Part shown: piece after piece, positions 1 to 9,934 of the stretch
Layout of the letters: every line of letters begins with the position of its first letter
Position numbering within the stretch: position 1 is the stretch's first letter
Source of the DNA: Firmicutes bacterium UBA4881
Lineage (GTDB): Bacteria; Bacillota; DTU065
Length of the DNA stretch: 64,000 nucleotides
Direction of reading: 5' to 3'
NCBI GenBank assembly: GCA_002399235.1
Contig: DHDH01000016.1
Location: 1 to 64,000 of the forward strand
Notes under the pieces: model-generated
The model's input: only the letters and a program-made list of their open reading frames with translations
Told to the model about the DNA's origin: nothing
The model's database searches: none
Made by a program: the position numbers and the translations under genes

Positions 1-95
1 CCTCTTAGAAATATTATAAACCACGGGACTAAAGTCGCGCCGTCTTTTTCATTACTATTTGTGCCGCAGCGAAAGCGGCGGAATGGAGGATTAAG

Positions 96-728
96 ATGAA
101 AATAACGGCAATAGTGCCGGCATATAATGAGGCTCGAAATATTAGCGGAGTTCTCTTTCCTCTGCAAGAAGCTAAACAAAATGGTGTTGTTGACAATATT
201 TTAGTTGTCTGCGACGGTTGCAATGATAATACTGCCGAAATTGCTAAAGGTTATGGGGCTCAAGTTCAGGAACTAAACCCTAATCGAGGAAAAGGCGGGG
301 CGATGTTAGCCGGAGTAAAAGCAACAGATGCAGATATAATAGTTTTTATAGACGCCGACTTAATTGGGCTTACAACCAAACATATTACTGATCTGATTAC
401 TCCTGTTAAAAATGGTACAGCTGAGATGACTATGGGTATCTTCGGTGGTGGCCGCAAAAGAACAGATGCAGCTCAGCATTTAGCACCATTTCTTACCGGA
501 CAAAGAGCAATAGCTAGAAAACACTTTCTAGAAATCCCTGATGTCGATAATGCTCGTTATGGTGTTGAAGTTGCCATTTCCAAATATGCTCATAAGAAGA
601 GATGGCGTGTGCAAAAGGTTACTTGGCTAAATATGAGTCAAGTGATGAAGGAAGAAAAGATGGGATTAGCTCAGGGGTTTAAGGTACGAATGAGAATGTA
701 TTGGGAAATAATCAAAGCTTCCATTTAA
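96..728 (+). CDS. Family 2 glycosyltransferase
   Basis: A 210-residue cytoplasmic GT-A fold glycosyltransferase of family 2, which would move a sugar from a nucleotide-sugar donor to an unknown acceptor. The start IVPAYNEARN and the pattern VVCDGCNDNT are the nucleotide-binding beginning of the family, and FIDADL (about residue 85) is the DXD-like metal site. RGKGGAMLAG is typical of the dolichyl-phosphate mannose synthase-like branch. No membrane helix is visible, so it is a short stand-alone catalytic domain. GGAGGA at 85-90 sets the start. A small GC-rich hairpin (63-79) lies just upstream. It is a single-gene unit closed by the terminator that follows. Family is sure; substrate is unknown. 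Confidence 0.85.
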   Translation: MKITAIVPAYNEARNISGVLFPLQEAKQNGVVDNILVVCDGCNDNTAEIAKGYGAQVQELNPNRGKGGAMLAGVKATDADIIVFIDADLIGLTTKHITDLITPVKNGTAEMTMGIFGGGRKRTDAAQHLAPFLTGQRAIARKHFLEIPDVDNARYGVEVAISKYAHKKRWRVQKVTWLNMSQVMKEEKMGLAQGFKVRMRMYWEIIKASI

Positions 729-734
729 AACGTA

Positions 735-758
735 CCCCGGCCATAAACCGGGGTTTCT
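735..758 (+). terminator. Rho-independent terminator
   Basis: CCCCGG (735-740) pairs with CCGGGG (748-753) around a 7-base loop and is followed by a T-rich tail. It ends the glycosyltransferase transcript and separates it from polC. Confidence 0.85.
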
Positions 759-953
759 TATTGATTAATAAACTGGCAGCTAATTTACTCTAGAAAGGAA
801 GGTGAAATCCGTTAATCTTTACTAAAACCAAAAAATAGTATTTTGCGAAGCAATGGATGCATGAATTAGGTATAAAAATATTATTTGTAGCTTGGGGATC
901 AATTTCTCTGCTTACGTAACTAATTAACATGACAATTAGTGGTTTTAGTTTAA

Positions 954-3900
954 ATGGCGGACAACATGAGTTATGTTATTTTACCTTCTGAAGATAAATG
1001 CCAAGAGCTTCTTCGGGGTTTGCCTGTAAGAATTGAGCAGGTATATGTAGACGAAATACGATGCAGATTGCAAGTAAAGGTCAAATCTAAAGTACCCTTA
1101 AACTTTGCTATGAAAGCGAAAATTAGAGAAGTTATAAAAAAACATCTTCCATCGGCGAGGATTATCGAAGTTATTGCTTTTATGGATGATGAAAATATCC
1201 AAACTGTTGCTCAAAATATTATTAAAAAAGAACCGGAAATTAAGGTTAATACTGGTACACCACCGGTAGAGAAAAATCATTTCCGTAAAGGCCGTAAAAA
1301 GATTTGGGAAAAAGCTGTTTCTGGTTCACCAATTCCATTGCATACTTTAGTGGAAGAGACTCCCAATGTAGTAATGGAAGGCCAGATCTGTTTTTTAGAT
1401 AAAAAAATATTTAAAACAGGTAGGTCGCTAGTAACAGTTGATGTAACAGATTATACCAACACTTTTCCTGTTAAAGTCTTTTTAGATCCTGAGGAAGAAC
1501 CACCAGAATTTATCCAAGAAGGTAACTGGGTAAAAGTACAAGGGCGTTTAGAGTACGATACCTTTAGTAAAGGTTTAGTACTTTTACCTCAAGCTATAGA
1601 AAAAGCGACCGGAAGAACACGCTGCGATCAAGCGGAAAAAAAGCGAGTTGAGCTCCATCTTCATACCAAAATGAGTTCTTTAGACGCTGTTATTAATCCA
1701 GCTGATGCTATTATGCTCGCCAAACAGATGGGACATCAAGCTATAGCTATTACTGATCATGGTGTAGTACAAGCATTTCCAGAAGCAATGCAAGCAGCTA
1801 AAAAAGCTGGTATAAAAGTTGTTTATGGAGTCGAGGGTTATCTGTGTGAGAACGGTGATAAAGAAAATCCTAGTTATCACATTATTATCTTGGCTAAAAA
1901 TCAAAAGGGACTTTTTAATCTTTATAAGTTAATTAGTTTAAGTCATATTGACCATTTTTATAGACATCCCCGTTTACCCAGAAAGTTAATTGAAGAATAT
2001 CGTGAAGGTTTGTTGATTGGGTCAGCGTGTGAAGCTGGTGAGTTATACCAAGCAATTTTAAACAAAAAAAATAATGTTAAAGAAATCGCTTCTTTTTATG
2101 ATTATTTAGAGATTCAACCACTTGGTAATAACCAATTTATGTTACGAGAGAACTTGGTTTCTTCAGAAGAAGAACTGCAGGCTATTAATAAAAAAATCTA
2201 TGATCTAGGCAAAGAGCTAGGTAAGCTAGTAGTTGCTACTGGTGATGTGCATTTTTTAAATCCCGAAGATGAAGTCTTAAGACGAGTCTTAATGGCAGCT
2301 CAAGGCTATAGTGATGCTGACAATCAACCACCTGTCTATTATCGGACTACGGAAGAGATGTTAGCAGAATTTTCTTATCTTGGTCCCGAAGCTGCTTTCG
2401 AGGTTGTTGTCGAAAATACTAATGCTATAGTAGCTCTTGCAGAGGACATTTCTCCAATTTCCAAAGAATACTGTCCTCCATTTATTGCCGGCGCTGACAA
2501 GCAGATTGAAGAGATGACCTATAAAAGAGCACATGAACTTTATGGAGAAAACTTGCCTGAGATTGTAGCGAAAAGACTAGAAAAAGAATTGCAAGCTATT
2601 ATTTCTAATGGCTTTGCTGTTTTGTATCTAATCGCCCAAAAACTAGTAGATAAATCTTTGCAAGATGGTTATCTTGTTGGCTCGCGAGGTTCGGTAGGTT
2701 CTTCTTTAGTCGCTACTATGTGTAATATAACTGAAGTTAACCCATTGCCACCTCATTATCGCTGCCCTCACTGTTACTACACTGAGTTTGTCGATAATCC
2801 TAATTATGGAGCAGGAGTTGATTTACCTGAGAAGAACTGCCCTAATTGCCAGACACCTTATGTGAGAGACGGATTTGATATACCTTTTGAAATCTTTATG
2901 GGTTTTAAAGGTGATAAAGTTCCAGATATTGACCTAAACTTCTCGGGTATCTACCAATCGACAATTCATAAATACACTGAGGAACTTTTTGGCAAAGATC
3001 ATGTTTTCCGAGCGGGAACAATTGGTACTCTTGCTGATAAAACTGCTTATGGTTTTGTGGCTAAATATATGGAAGAGCGTGCAAAACATTGGCCAGAAGC
3101 AGAAAGTAATAGAATTGCTAGAGCTTTAGTAGGTGTTAAAAGGACAACAGGACAACACCCAGGTGGAATGGTTGTTGTACCTGAAGGTCGCGAGATCTAT
3201 GAGTTTACACCTGTACAACATCCTGCTAACGATAGTAACGCCGACACAATTACTACTCACTTTGATTTTCATTCCATTGATGCTAATTTAGTCAAATTAG
3301 ATATTCTCGGGCATGATGATCCAACTATGTTACGTATGTTAGCCGATTTAACAGGCCTTGATGTACGGACCATTCCTCTTGATGATAAAGCAACAATGGA
3401 CATTTTTTGTAGTTTAGATAGTCTAAAACTAAAACCTGAAGATGTAGGTGGTAGTACAGTTGGTGTACTAGGTATACCCGAGTTTGGTACTAATTTTGTT
3501 AGGCGCATGGTTGAAGAAACTAAACCCACTACCTTTGCAGAGTTAGTACGTATTTCAGGATTTTCCCATGGTACTGATGTTTGGACCAATAACGCTCAGG
3601 ATTTGATTCGCGAAGGTAAAGCATCCTTAAGGGAAGCAATTGCTACCCGTGACGATATTATGAATTCACTAATTCAATTAAAGATGGATCCAGCCGAAGC
3701 TTTTAGCATTATGGAAAGGGTTAGAAAAGGAAAAGGTTTGACCGACGAAAATATTCAAGGCATGAATAAAGTGGATACACCAGAATGGTTTATTGAATCC
3801 TGTAAAAAGATTAGTTACCTTTTCCCTAAAGCTCATGCTGTAGCTTATGTAACCATGGCCTTTCGCATTGCTTATTTTAAAGTTCACTACCCAGAAGCGT

Positions 3901-4346
3901 ATTATGCTACTTATTTTTCGATTCGAGCTACTGATTTTGCAGCTGATCTAGCTTCTCAGGGTCTTGAGGCTGTAAAGGCTAAAATAGAAGAACTAAAAGC
4001 AAAAGGTTATGAGGCCACAGAAAAAGAAACCAATATGATTACGATTTTAGAAATTGTTGCTGAAGCTTTAGCCAGGGGGGTTAAATTCCGACCTGTTGAT
4101 CTTTATGAATCAGAAGCTAATACATTTAAGATTACTCCTGAAGGCTTATTGCCACCGTTTAGTGCTTTAGATGGTGTAGGGGAAGCTGCAGCCCAAACTT
4201 TAGCTCAAAATAAGGATCAAGGGCCTTATGTTTCCATCCAGGATCTGCAAGAAAAAACGAAAGTTTCCAGGAGTGTTATTGATGCCCTACGTAATCATGG
4301 TTGTTTAGAAGGACTCCCTGAATCAAGTCAAATGTCACTTTTTTAG
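954..4346 (+). CDS. polC: DNA polymerase III alpha subunit PolC, lacking the exonuclease domain
   Basis: Replicative polymerase of PolC type, 1130 residues against about 1430 for the usual Bacillota enzyme. Order seen: short N-terminal domain, OB fold (about 135-215), PHP part 1 (ELHLHTKMSSLDA near 232; ITDHG near 265), then directly PHP part 2 and the polymerase core, with zinc cysteines CPHC and CPNC and the catalytic aspartates in PDIDLNFSG (near 657). In canonical PolC the DEDD 3'-5' exonuclease sits inside the PHP domain after a stretch like YGVEG; here only a few residues (CENGDKENPS) bridge to YHIIILAKN, and no DxE exonuclease motif is present. The N-terminal region is also shorter. 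The start is uncertain: no clear Shine-Dalgarno precedes 954, and ATG 966 after GGCGG is an alternative. It lies upstream of rimP as in many Bacillota. Confidence 0.95.
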   Translation: MADNMSYVILPSEDKCQELLRGLPVRIEQVYVDEIRCRLQVKVKSKVPLNFAMKAKIREVIKKHLPSARIIEVIAFMDDENIQTVAQNIIKKEPEIKVNTGTPPVEKNHFRKGRKKIWEKAVSGSPIPLHTLVEETPNVVMEGQICFLDKKIFKTGRSLVTVDVTDYTNTFPVKVFLDPEEEPPEFIQEGNWVKVQGRLEYDTFSKGLVLLPQAIEKATGRTRCDQAEKKRVELHLHTKMSSLDAVINPADAIMLAKQMGHQAIAITDHGVVQAFPEAMQAAKKAGIKVVYGVEGYLCENGDKENPSYHIIILAKNQKGLFNLYKLISLSHIDHFYRHPRLPRKLIEEYREGLLIGSACEAGELYQAILNKKNNVKEIASFYDYLEIQPLGNNQFMLRENLVSSEEELQAINKKIYDLGKELGKLVVATGDVHFLNPEDEVLRRVLMAAQGYSDADNQPPVYYRTTEEMLAEFSYLGPEAAFEVVVENTNAIVALAEDISPISKEYCPPFIAGADKQIEEMTYKRAHELYGENLPEIVAKRLEKELQAIISNGFAVLYLIAQKLVDKSLQDGYLVGSRGSVGSSLVATMCNITEVNPLPPHYRCPHCYYTEFVDNPNYGAGVDLPEKNCPNCQTPYVRDGFDIPFEIFMGFKGDKVPDIDLNFSGIYQSTIHKYTEELFGKDHVFRAGTIGTLADKTAYGFVAKYMEERAKHWPEAESNRIARALVGVKRTTGQHPGGMVVVPEGREIYEFTPVQHPANDSNADTITTHFDFHSIDANLVKLDILGHDDPTMLRMLADLTGLDVRTIPLDDKATMDIFCSLDSLKLKPEDVGGSTVGVLGIPEFGTNFVRRMVEETKPTTFAELVRISGFSHGTDVWTNNAQDLIREGKASLREAIATRDDIMNSLIQLKMDPAEAFSIMERVRKGKGLTDENIQGMNKVDTPEWFIESCKKISYLFPKAHAVAYVTMAFRIAYFKVHYPEAYYATYFSIRATDFAADLASQGLEAVKAKIEELKAKGYEATEKETNMITILEIVAEALARGVKFRPVDLYESEANTFKITPEGLLPPFSALDGVGEAAAQTLAQNKDQGPYVSIQDLQEKTKVSRSVIDALRNHGCLEGLPESSQMSLF

Positions 4347-4361
4347 GTCAGTTTTGAAATG

Positions 4362-4390
4362 TTGCTAATTGGGGCAAAGTATGATATACT
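4362..4390 (+). promoter_or_regulatory. Sigma-A promoter of the rimP-nusA-infB operon
   Basis: TTGCTA (4362-4367), a 17-base spacer and TATACT (4385-4390). It lies just after the polC stop and before the rimP leader. Confidence 0.75.
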
Positions 4391-4418
4391 AGCCTCGTAC
4401 ATGAGTTGTTAAATTACT

Positions 4419-4466
4419 ATTGACAGGTGGAAAAGAGTGGGGCTGCCCACTCTTTCTTTTGTCAAT
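4419..4466 (+). promoter_or_regulatory. rimP leader hairpin, terminator-like
   Basis: A perfect 10-bp stem (4432-4441 with 4446-4455, loop GCTG) followed by a T-rich stretch is enclosed by a second stem, ATTGACA (4419-4425) with TGTCAAT (4460-4466). It sits in the 5' untranslated region between the promoter and rimP, so it probably attenuates or protects the long operon transcript. A similar hairpin is common ahead of rimP in Bacillota; the mechanism here is inferred. Confidence 0.65.
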
Positions 4467-4498
4467 AGCAGAAAATTATTCTTTAGAGGAGGAAGACT

Positions 4499-4963
4499 AT
4501 GAGCGGTAGGGTCGTGGAAGTAGTAACTGAAATGGTTTCACCAATGCTAGAAAAAATGGAACTTGAATTGGTCGAAATAACATATCGCAAAGAAGGACCA
4601 AATTGGATACTGCGGGTAGCCATTGACAGACCGCCCGAAGGTGTCACGATTGATGATTGCGAACGGGTCACAAAAGCCTTGTCTAAAGCTTTAGATGAGG
4701 TAGATCCCATTGAAACAGCCTATTACCTCGAAGTCTCTTCTCCAGGTGCAGAACGTAAGCTAAAAGATTACATTGATTTACAAAAACAGATCGGGCGTTA
4801 TCTCCACCTAACTCTAAAACAACCTGTAAAAGGGAAAGATACTTTAATAGGCTACCTAAAAGGAGCCGATGAAAATCAAGCGATTGTTCTCGAGAATGAA
4901 GATGGCCTATGGGAAATCTCCTATTCTCAAGTGTCCAGGGCACGCCTGGCCATCAAGTTCTAG
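4499..4963 (+). CDS. rimP: Ribosome maturation factor RimP
   Basis: A 154-residue protein for maturation of the 30S ribosomal subunit. It has the N-terminal alpha/beta domain (VEITYRKEGPNWILRVAID, and DDCERVTKALSKALD), the hinge YYLEVSSPGAERKL typical of the family, and the C-terminal Sm-like barrel. GAGGAGG at 4486-4492 fixes the start. It is the first gene of an operon with nusA, ylxR, ylxQ, infB and rbfA, the classic Bacillota order, and sits behind a promoter and leader hairpin. Confidence 0.97.
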   Translation: MSGRVVEVVTEMVSPMLEKMELELVEITYRKEGPNWILRVAIDRPPEGVTIDDCERVTKALSKALDEVDPIETAYYLEVSSPGAERKLKDYIDLQKQIGRYLHLTLKQPVKGKDTLIGYLKGADENQAIVLENEDGLWEISYSQVSRARLAIKF

Positions 4964-4978
4964 TGCGGAGGGTATAAG

Positions 4979-6049
4979 ATGACAAGTGAAATTTATAGGG
5001 CGATCGAAGAAATTGCAAAAGAGAAGGGTATATCTCAGGATAAACTCATGTCAGTGTTGCAGACTTCTCTAATTGCTGCTTACAAAAACAACTATAAAGC
5101 TGAAGGACAATCAATCTCTGTTCGGTTTGATACTGATATGGAGTTGCATATTTATGTACAGAAAACGGTTGTCGAAGATGTTGTAAGTAGTGATATGCAG
5201 ATCTCCCTTGAAGAAGCGAGGGAACTCAATCCAGCCTTAGATGTAGGAGATATTGTAGAGATTGAGGTGACTCCGACAGATTTTAAACGTAAAGTAGCGA
5301 CTAATGCCAAACAGAATGTGCGTAATAATCTACTGGCAATTGAGCGTAACATCATTCTCGAGGAGTTTAAAAACCGTGAGGGTGATCTAATCACAGGTAT
5401 TGTAGAAAGAATCTCTAATAATAATGTTTTTATTAACTTAGGTAAAACCGAAGCTTTGCTTCTACCAAAGGAACAGGTTCCTACAGAAAGCTATAATCAT
5501 GGCGATCGAATTAAAGTGTATATTGCTGAGGTTAAAGAAGCTACTCAAGGACCAAAAATTATTCTCTCCCGTACTCATCCTGGTCTTTTGTTGCGGCTCA
5601 TGGAATTAGAAGTACCAGAGATTCATGATGGTGTAGTCCAAGTTAAGTCGGTAGCGAGAGAAGCTGGTAACCGCTCAAAGATTGCTGTTCACTCGGTTGA
5701 TCCTAATGTAGATCCTGTTGGATCTTGTGTCGGTGGTAAAGGTACTCGAATTAAAGCTGTAGTGGATGAGTTACATGGTGAGAGGATCGATGTTATCCCT
5801 TGGGATAAAGATCCAGCACTATTTGTCGCTAACTCTCTTTCTCCAGCTAAGGTTACTAAGGTGGAAATACAAGAAGGAGAAGAGAAGATCGCAAGAGTAA
5901 TTGTTCCTGATGATCAACTTTCTTTAGCTATTGGTAGAGAGGGTCAGAATGCGCGTCTAGCAGCAAAATTAACTGGCTGGAAAATAGATATTAAAAGTGA
6001 GAGCCAGATCAGTGCTGAGGTGACTGAAGATGGCGAAAAAGATTCCTGA
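4979..6049 (+). CDS. nusA: Transcription termination/antitermination factor NusA
   Basis: A 356-residue RNA polymerase-associated factor that modulates pausing, termination and antitermination. Seen: the N-terminal polymerase-binding domain, the S1 domain (about 135-200, GDLITGIVERISNNNVFINLG) and the paired KH domains with VDPVGSCVGGKGTRIK and LAIGREGQNARLAAKLTGW. As in other Bacillota it stops after the KH domains and lacks the acidic repeats of the E. coli protein. GGAGG at 4966-4970 precedes the start. The end overlaps ylxR by 20 bases, which implies coupled translation. Confidence 0.97.
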   Translation: MTSEIYRAIEEIAKEKGISQDKLMSVLQTSLIAAYKNNYKAEGQSISVRFDTDMELHIYVQKTVVEDVVSSDMQISLEEARELNPALDVGDIVEIEVTPTDFKRKVATNAKQNVRNNLLAIERNIILEEFKNREGDLITGIVERISNNNVFINLGKTEALLLPKEQVPTESYNHGDRIKVYIAEVKEATQGPKIILSRTHPGLLLRLMELEVPEIHDGVVQVKSVAREAGNRSKIAVHSVDPNVDPVGSCVGGKGTRIKAVVDELHGERIDVIPWDKDPALFVANSLSPAKVTKVEIQEGEEKIARVIVPDDQLSLAIGREGQNARLAAKLTGWKIDIKSESQISAEVTEDGEKDS

Positions 6050-6296
6050 GAGAAGTTGTATAGGCTGTCGGGAAAAGTTTCCTAAAAAAGAACTAATTCG
6101 CATTGTTAGAACTCCTGAAGGTGATGTAAAAATAGACCCAACTGGAAAAGCCAATGGTAGAGGAGCCTATATCTGTAGTAAAACAATTTGTTTAGAAAAA
6201 GCCTACAAAGGCGATAGATTGAGTCAAGCTCTTAGTACACAAGTTTCTGAGGAGATCTATAATAAATTAAGAGAGGATCTCTCTAAGCAATGTTAG
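6030..6296 (+). CDS. ylxR: YlxR/RnpM family RNA-binding protein
   Basis: An 88-residue basic protein of the YlxR (DUF448) family, described in Bacillus as a modulator of RNase P (RnpM). The signature is visible as PERSCIGCREKFPKKELIRIVR near the N terminus, and NGRGAYIC with a further cysteine. It starts inside nusA (preceded by GAGGTG) and overlaps ylxQ by 7 bases, so the operon is tightly packed. Confidence 0.93.
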   Translation: MAKKIPERSCIGCREKFPKKELIRIVRTPEGDVKIDPTGKANGRGAYICSKTICLEKAYKGDRLSQALSTQVSEEIYNKLREDLSKQC

Positions 6297-6580
6297 GATT
6301 AGTACGTCGTTCGGGTGCTTTATTAATAGGACAGAAAGCGTGTGAAGAAGCTATTTTGGGGAACCGGGCCAAATTGCTTATTTTAGCGAATGATGCTGGT
6401 CATTCCACTAAACGTAACTTTCTCCACTTAGCTGAAAAATTTGCTATTGATGTTATGCTGTACCCAGATAAAAAAAGTTTAGGAACATTAGTAGGTTATA
6501 AAGAAGCTGCTATCATTGCTGTCACCGATGTTAATTGGAGCGAGAGACTGAAAAAGTCATTAAATTCCGGGGGTGAGTAG
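6290..6580 (+). CDS. ylxQ: L7Ae-family ribosomal protein YlxQ
   Basis: A 96-residue small RNA-binding protein of the L7Ae/L30e/S12e family. GLVRRSGALLIGQKACEEAI, LLILANDAG and the later LG.LVGY.EAAIIAV segment match the fold that binds kink-turn RNA. It always travels with ylxR and infB in Bacillota. It starts within ylxR and its stop touches the infB start. Confidence 0.92.
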   Translation: MLGLVRRSGALLIGQKACEEAILGNRAKLLILANDAGHSTKRNFLHLAEKFAIDVMLYPDKKSLGTLVGYKEAAIIAVTDVNWSERLKKSLNSGGE

Positions 6581-8563
6581 ATGGGTAAAGTCCGCGTCTA
6601 CGAATTGGCCAAGAGCCTAGGTATAACAAGTAAACAGATTATTGATTATTTGAGTGAATTAGGTGTCGATATTTCTAGCCATATGAGCACAATTGATGAT
6701 GATGCAGTAGAACTCCTTAAAGAAGCATTTGCTCCTGAGGTAAGTACTGATCTTTTAGAGCTAGAAGAAGAGCCTGTTAAGGTAAAGAATCCAAGTAAAA
6801 AGAAGAAGAAGAAAACCATTGATATTAAAGGTGCTTTGAATGCAGCTTCTTTAGCTAAAAGCTTGGATATTCCAGTTCCAGAAATTCTTAAAAAATTAAT
6901 GGATTTAGGTTTCATGTTATCTCAAAATGCTGAGATCGATCCAGAAGTAGCTGCACTTATTTGCGATGAGTTTGATGCCAAATTAAAGCTAAAAGACCAA
7001 GATCAAACAGAGGAAGCAAATGAAGAATTAGAGGAGTTAGAAATAGATGGATATGATGCTCCTGAGGTTCCAAGAGCTCCTGTTGTGACAATTATGGGTC
7101 ATGTAGATCATGGGAAAACTACGCTTTTAGATAGGATTCGCCATGCTAATGTAGCAGCCTCGGAAGCAGGAGGTATCACTCAGCATATTGGTGCTTACCA
7201 GGTTGATGTAAAAGGTAAAAAGATCGTTTTTCTTGATACTCCAGGTCACGAAGCTTTTACTTCGATGCGTGCAAGAGGAGCCCAGGTAACTGATATTGCT
7301 ATTTTAGTAGTTGCTGCCAACGATGGTGTTATGCCACAAACTATTGAAGCTTTAAACCATGCTAAAGCAGCTAAGGTACCAATTATTGTTGCCGTAAATA
7401 AGATAGATGCCTCAGGTGCTAACCCTGATCATGTTAAGCAACAACTTGCTGAACATGGGCTACTTCCAGAAGATTGGGGTGGCGATACTATCTTTGTGCC
7501 AGTTTCAGCTTTACGCGGAGAGGGTATAACTGAACTACTGGACATGATTGTTCTAGTTTCCGAGATGCTAGAACTAAAAGCTCCAGTAGAATGTCCAGCT
7601 AAAGGCACAATTATTGAAGCAAAGTTAGATAAAGGCAGAGGACCTGTGGCTACAGTTCTAGTAGAGAAGGGTACACTAAAAGTAGGCGACTGTGTTGTAG
7701 CTGGTTCAGTATCAGGACGTATTAGAGCAATGGTTAATGATAAGGGACAGAATATTAAAATAGCTGGTCCTTCTACGCCAGTAGAGGTTTTAGGTATCAC
7801 TGATGTCCCTCAAGCCGGAGACCCTTTCCAAGTTACTGAGGATGATAGAACTGCAAGAGAAATAGCAGCTAAACGTATCGATAAAGAGAGAGAAAAGCAA
7901 CAAAATATTGCTAAAATATCTCTAGATGACCTTTTTGCTCAGATTAAGAGTTCTGAAATTAAGGAACTTAAATTACTCATTAAGGCTGACGTTCAAGGTT
8001 CAGCAGAGGCAGTAAAACAGTCTTTAGAGAAGCTTTCGAACCAGGAAGTAAAAGTGGTGGCTATCCACACTGGTGTAGGAGCTATCAGTGAGAGCGATAT
8101 AATGCTGGCATCAGCCTCTAATGCTATTATCATAGGCTTTAATGTTCGCCCCGATTCAATAGCTAAAAAGGCTGCCGAAAGGGAATATGTCGACATTCGT
8201 CTGTATCGTATTATCTACGATGCGGTCGATGACATAGAAAAAGCTCTAAAGGGTATGCTGGAACCTAAATACAAAGAAGAAATATTAGGTCATGCTGAAG
8301 TTAGAACTGTCTTTAAGGTGCCTAAAGCCGGTAATATTGGTGGCTGTTACGTAACCGACGGTAAGATTTTACGCATAGCAAAGGCTAGAATACTCAGAGA
8401 TAATATTGTTATCTACGAAGGTGAACTTGGCTCTCTCAAACGTTTCAAAGATGATGTGAGAGAGGTAGCTTCTGGTTTTGAATGCGGCATCGGCTTTGAG
8501 AAGTTTAACGACATCAAAGAAGGCGATGTTATTGAAGCATACCAGATGACCAAGATTGAATAG
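6581..8563 (+). CDS. infB: Translation initiation factor IF-2
   Basis: A 660-residue GTPase that places fMet-tRNA on the 30S subunit and drives subunit joining. Two IF2_N modules (about 1-55 and 80-135) are joined by a lysine-rich linker. The G domain has GHVDHGKTT (about 174), DTPGHEAF and NKID, followed by domains II-IV. The N-terminal extension is short compared with many homologues. The start codon directly follows the ylxQ stop, with GGGGGTGAG inside the end of ylxQ as the ribosome site. Confidence 0.97.
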   Translation: MGKVRVYELAKSLGITSKQIIDYLSELGVDISSHMSTIDDDAVELLKEAFAPEVSTDLLELEEEPVKVKNPSKKKKKKTIDIKGALNAASLAKSLDIPVPEILKKLMDLGFMLSQNAEIDPEVAALICDEFDAKLKLKDQDQTEEANEELEELEIDGYDAPEVPRAPVVTIMGHVDHGKTTLLDRIRHANVAASEAGGITQHIGAYQVDVKGKKIVFLDTPGHEAFTSMRARGAQVTDIAILVVAANDGVMPQTIEALNHAKAAKVPIIVAVNKIDASGANPDHVKQQLAEHGLLPEDWGGDTIFVPVSALRGEGITELLDMIVLVSEMLELKAPVECPAKGTIIEAKLDKGRGPVATVLVEKGTLKVGDCVVAGSVSGRIRAMVNDKGQNIKIAGPSTPVEVLGITDVPQAGDPFQVTEDDRTAREIAAKRIDKEREKQQNIAKISLDDLFAQIKSSEIKELKLLIKADVQGSAEAVKQSLEKLSNQEVKVVAIHTGVGAISESDIMLASASNAIIIGFNVRPDSIAKKAAEREYVDIRLYRIIYDAVDDIEKALKGMLEPKYKEEILGHAEVRTVFKVPKAGNIGGCYVTDGKILRIAKARILRDNIVIYEGELGSLKRFKDDVREVASGFECGIGFEKFNDIKEGDVIEAYQMTKIE

Positions 8564-8610
8564 CCTAATGCCTTTGCTTTTCAATTGTACTGGGAAAGGC
8601 AGGGTTTAAT

Positions 8611-8991
8611 ATGCAGCGATTTTCACGTAAAGATAGAGTTCAAGAAGAGATAAAAAGAGAAGTAGCTGATATTATCAGACGCGATGTTAAAGATCCGCGT
8701 GTAGGCTTTGTATCAATTACAGATGCCGAATTAAGTGATGATCTCACTTTCGTTAAAATCTTCTACTCTACTTTAGACGATGATAAACTAGAAGAGATAC
8801 AAATGGGTTTGGAGAAAGCTACTGGTTATATACGTAGTGAAATTGGTAAACGTATAAGACTAAGAGTAACACCTGAAATTGTCTTTCGTTACGATGAATC
8901 ACTTAAAAGGGGAGCTCGTATGATGGAGCTTTTAAACGAAGTGAAGAAGAAAGAAACAGGTGACGGGGATGGCAAAGATGACAATAATTGA
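8611..8991 (+). CDS. rbfA: Ribosome-binding factor A
   Basis: A 126-residue KH-like protein that helps 16S rRNA 5'-end maturation. RKDRVQEEIKREVADIIRRDVKDPR and the later KATGYIRSEIGKR.RLR..PEIVFRYD are diagnostic; the tail is rich in charged residues. The start is preceded by a G-rich site (GGCAGGG). The 3' end overlaps nrnA. Confidence 0.96.
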   Translation: MQRFSRKDRVQEEIKREVADIIRRDVKDPRVGFVSITDAELSDDLTFVKIFYSTLDDDKLEEIQMGLEKATGYIRSEIGKRIRLRVTPEIVFRYDESLKRGARMMELLNEVKKKETGDGDGKDDNN

Positions 8992-9934
8992 GGAAATAAA
9001 ATATCTGTTGTTAAAAAGTAATCGTATTTTGTTACTTTGCCATATTACACCTGATGGTGATTGCCTTGGTTCACTCCTAGCTTTAGGCCGTTCTTTAAAA
9101 AAGTTGGGAAAAGAAGTATTTATGTACTGTGAAGATGAGATACCATCTTTTTTAGAATTTATGCTTGAGACTGGTGAGCTACAGTCTAACCAGGCTGTAG
9201 CTACCAATTTCGATGTAGCTGTGGCTCTAGATTCTGGTGATAGCAAACGCTTAGGTGAACTAGGTTTAGAACTCTATCGCGGTACTAAGAAAAAAATTAA
9301 TATTGATCATCATGCTTCTAACCCAGGGTATGGTGATCTTAATTGGGTTGAACCAAACAAAGCTGCCACTGGAGAAATGGTACTACAGTTAATTGATAGC
9401 TTAGGGATACAGTTAGATCTTAGTTTGGGTGTACCCCTTTACACAGCCATCTTTACAGATACTGGTGGTTTTAGACACAGTAATACTACTAGTGAGACAT
9501 TGAAAATCGCTGCTAGGCTAGTAGAACTTGGTGTAGAACCAGCGGTAATAAGTAGAGAAATTTACGAAAAAAAACCTTTTAATTATTTTAAACTATTATC
9601 CAAAGCGTTTAGTCGTTTTACCATTGATGGTAAGATCTGTTATACCTGGGTTAAATTAAAAGAGATAGAAGAGTTAGGCCTTGATTATGGTGCTGCTGAA
9701 GAACTAACTACATTTACTAAGATGATGAAAGATATTGATGTAGCTATTGTTTTTAAAGAAAAAGAAGAAAACTATATCAAGGTATCTCTACGGTCTCAAA
9801 GTGATTATAATGTGGCGGAGCTGGCGGAAAAATTTGGCGGTGGAGGACATGAGAAAGCTGCTGGTTTAATAATCAAAGATAGTCTTGAAGAAGCTATTAA
9901 ACAAGTGTTAAATGCTGCCAAAGAGGTGCAATAG
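8969..9934 (+). CDS. nrnA: DHH/DHHA1 phosphoesterase NrnA (nanoRNase / pAp phosphatase)
   Basis: A 321-residue enzyme of the NrnA family that degrades short oligoribonucleotides and removes phosphate from 3'-phosphoadenosine 5'-phosphate. It has the DHH domain (LLLCHITPDGDCLGS, ALDSGD, NIDHHASN) and the C-terminal DHHA1 domain with GGGGHEKAAG. I chose ATG 8969 because AGGTG (8958-8962) has good spacing; GTG 8960 and ATG 8978 are in frame. It overlaps rbfA, a common Bacillota arrangement. Confidence 0.93.
   Translation: MAKMTIIEEIKYLLLKSNRILLLCHITPDGDCLGSLLALGRSLKKLGKEVFMYCEDEIPSFLEFMLETGELQSNQAVATNFDVAVALDSGDSKRLGELGLELYRGTKKKINIDHHASNPGYGDLNWVEPNKAATGEMVLQLIDSLGIQLDLSLGVPLYTAIFTDTGGFRHSNTTSETLKIAARLVELGVEPAVISREIYEKKPFNYFKLLSKAFSRFTIDGKICYTWVKLKEIEELGLDYGAAEELTTFTKMMKDIDVAIVFKEKEENYIKVSLRSQSDYNVAELAEKFGGGGHEKAAGLIIKDSLEEAIKQVLNAAKEVQ

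Noticed and set aside
857..919. 20-codon hydrophobic frame (MHELGIKILF...) upstream of polC
   Set aside because: No Shine-Dalgarno, and short enough to be chance in AT-rich DNA.
3269..3589. Long minus-strand frames inside polC, infB, pnp and mutL
   Set aside because: All are antisense shadows of strongly conserved genes with no ribosome site or family match.
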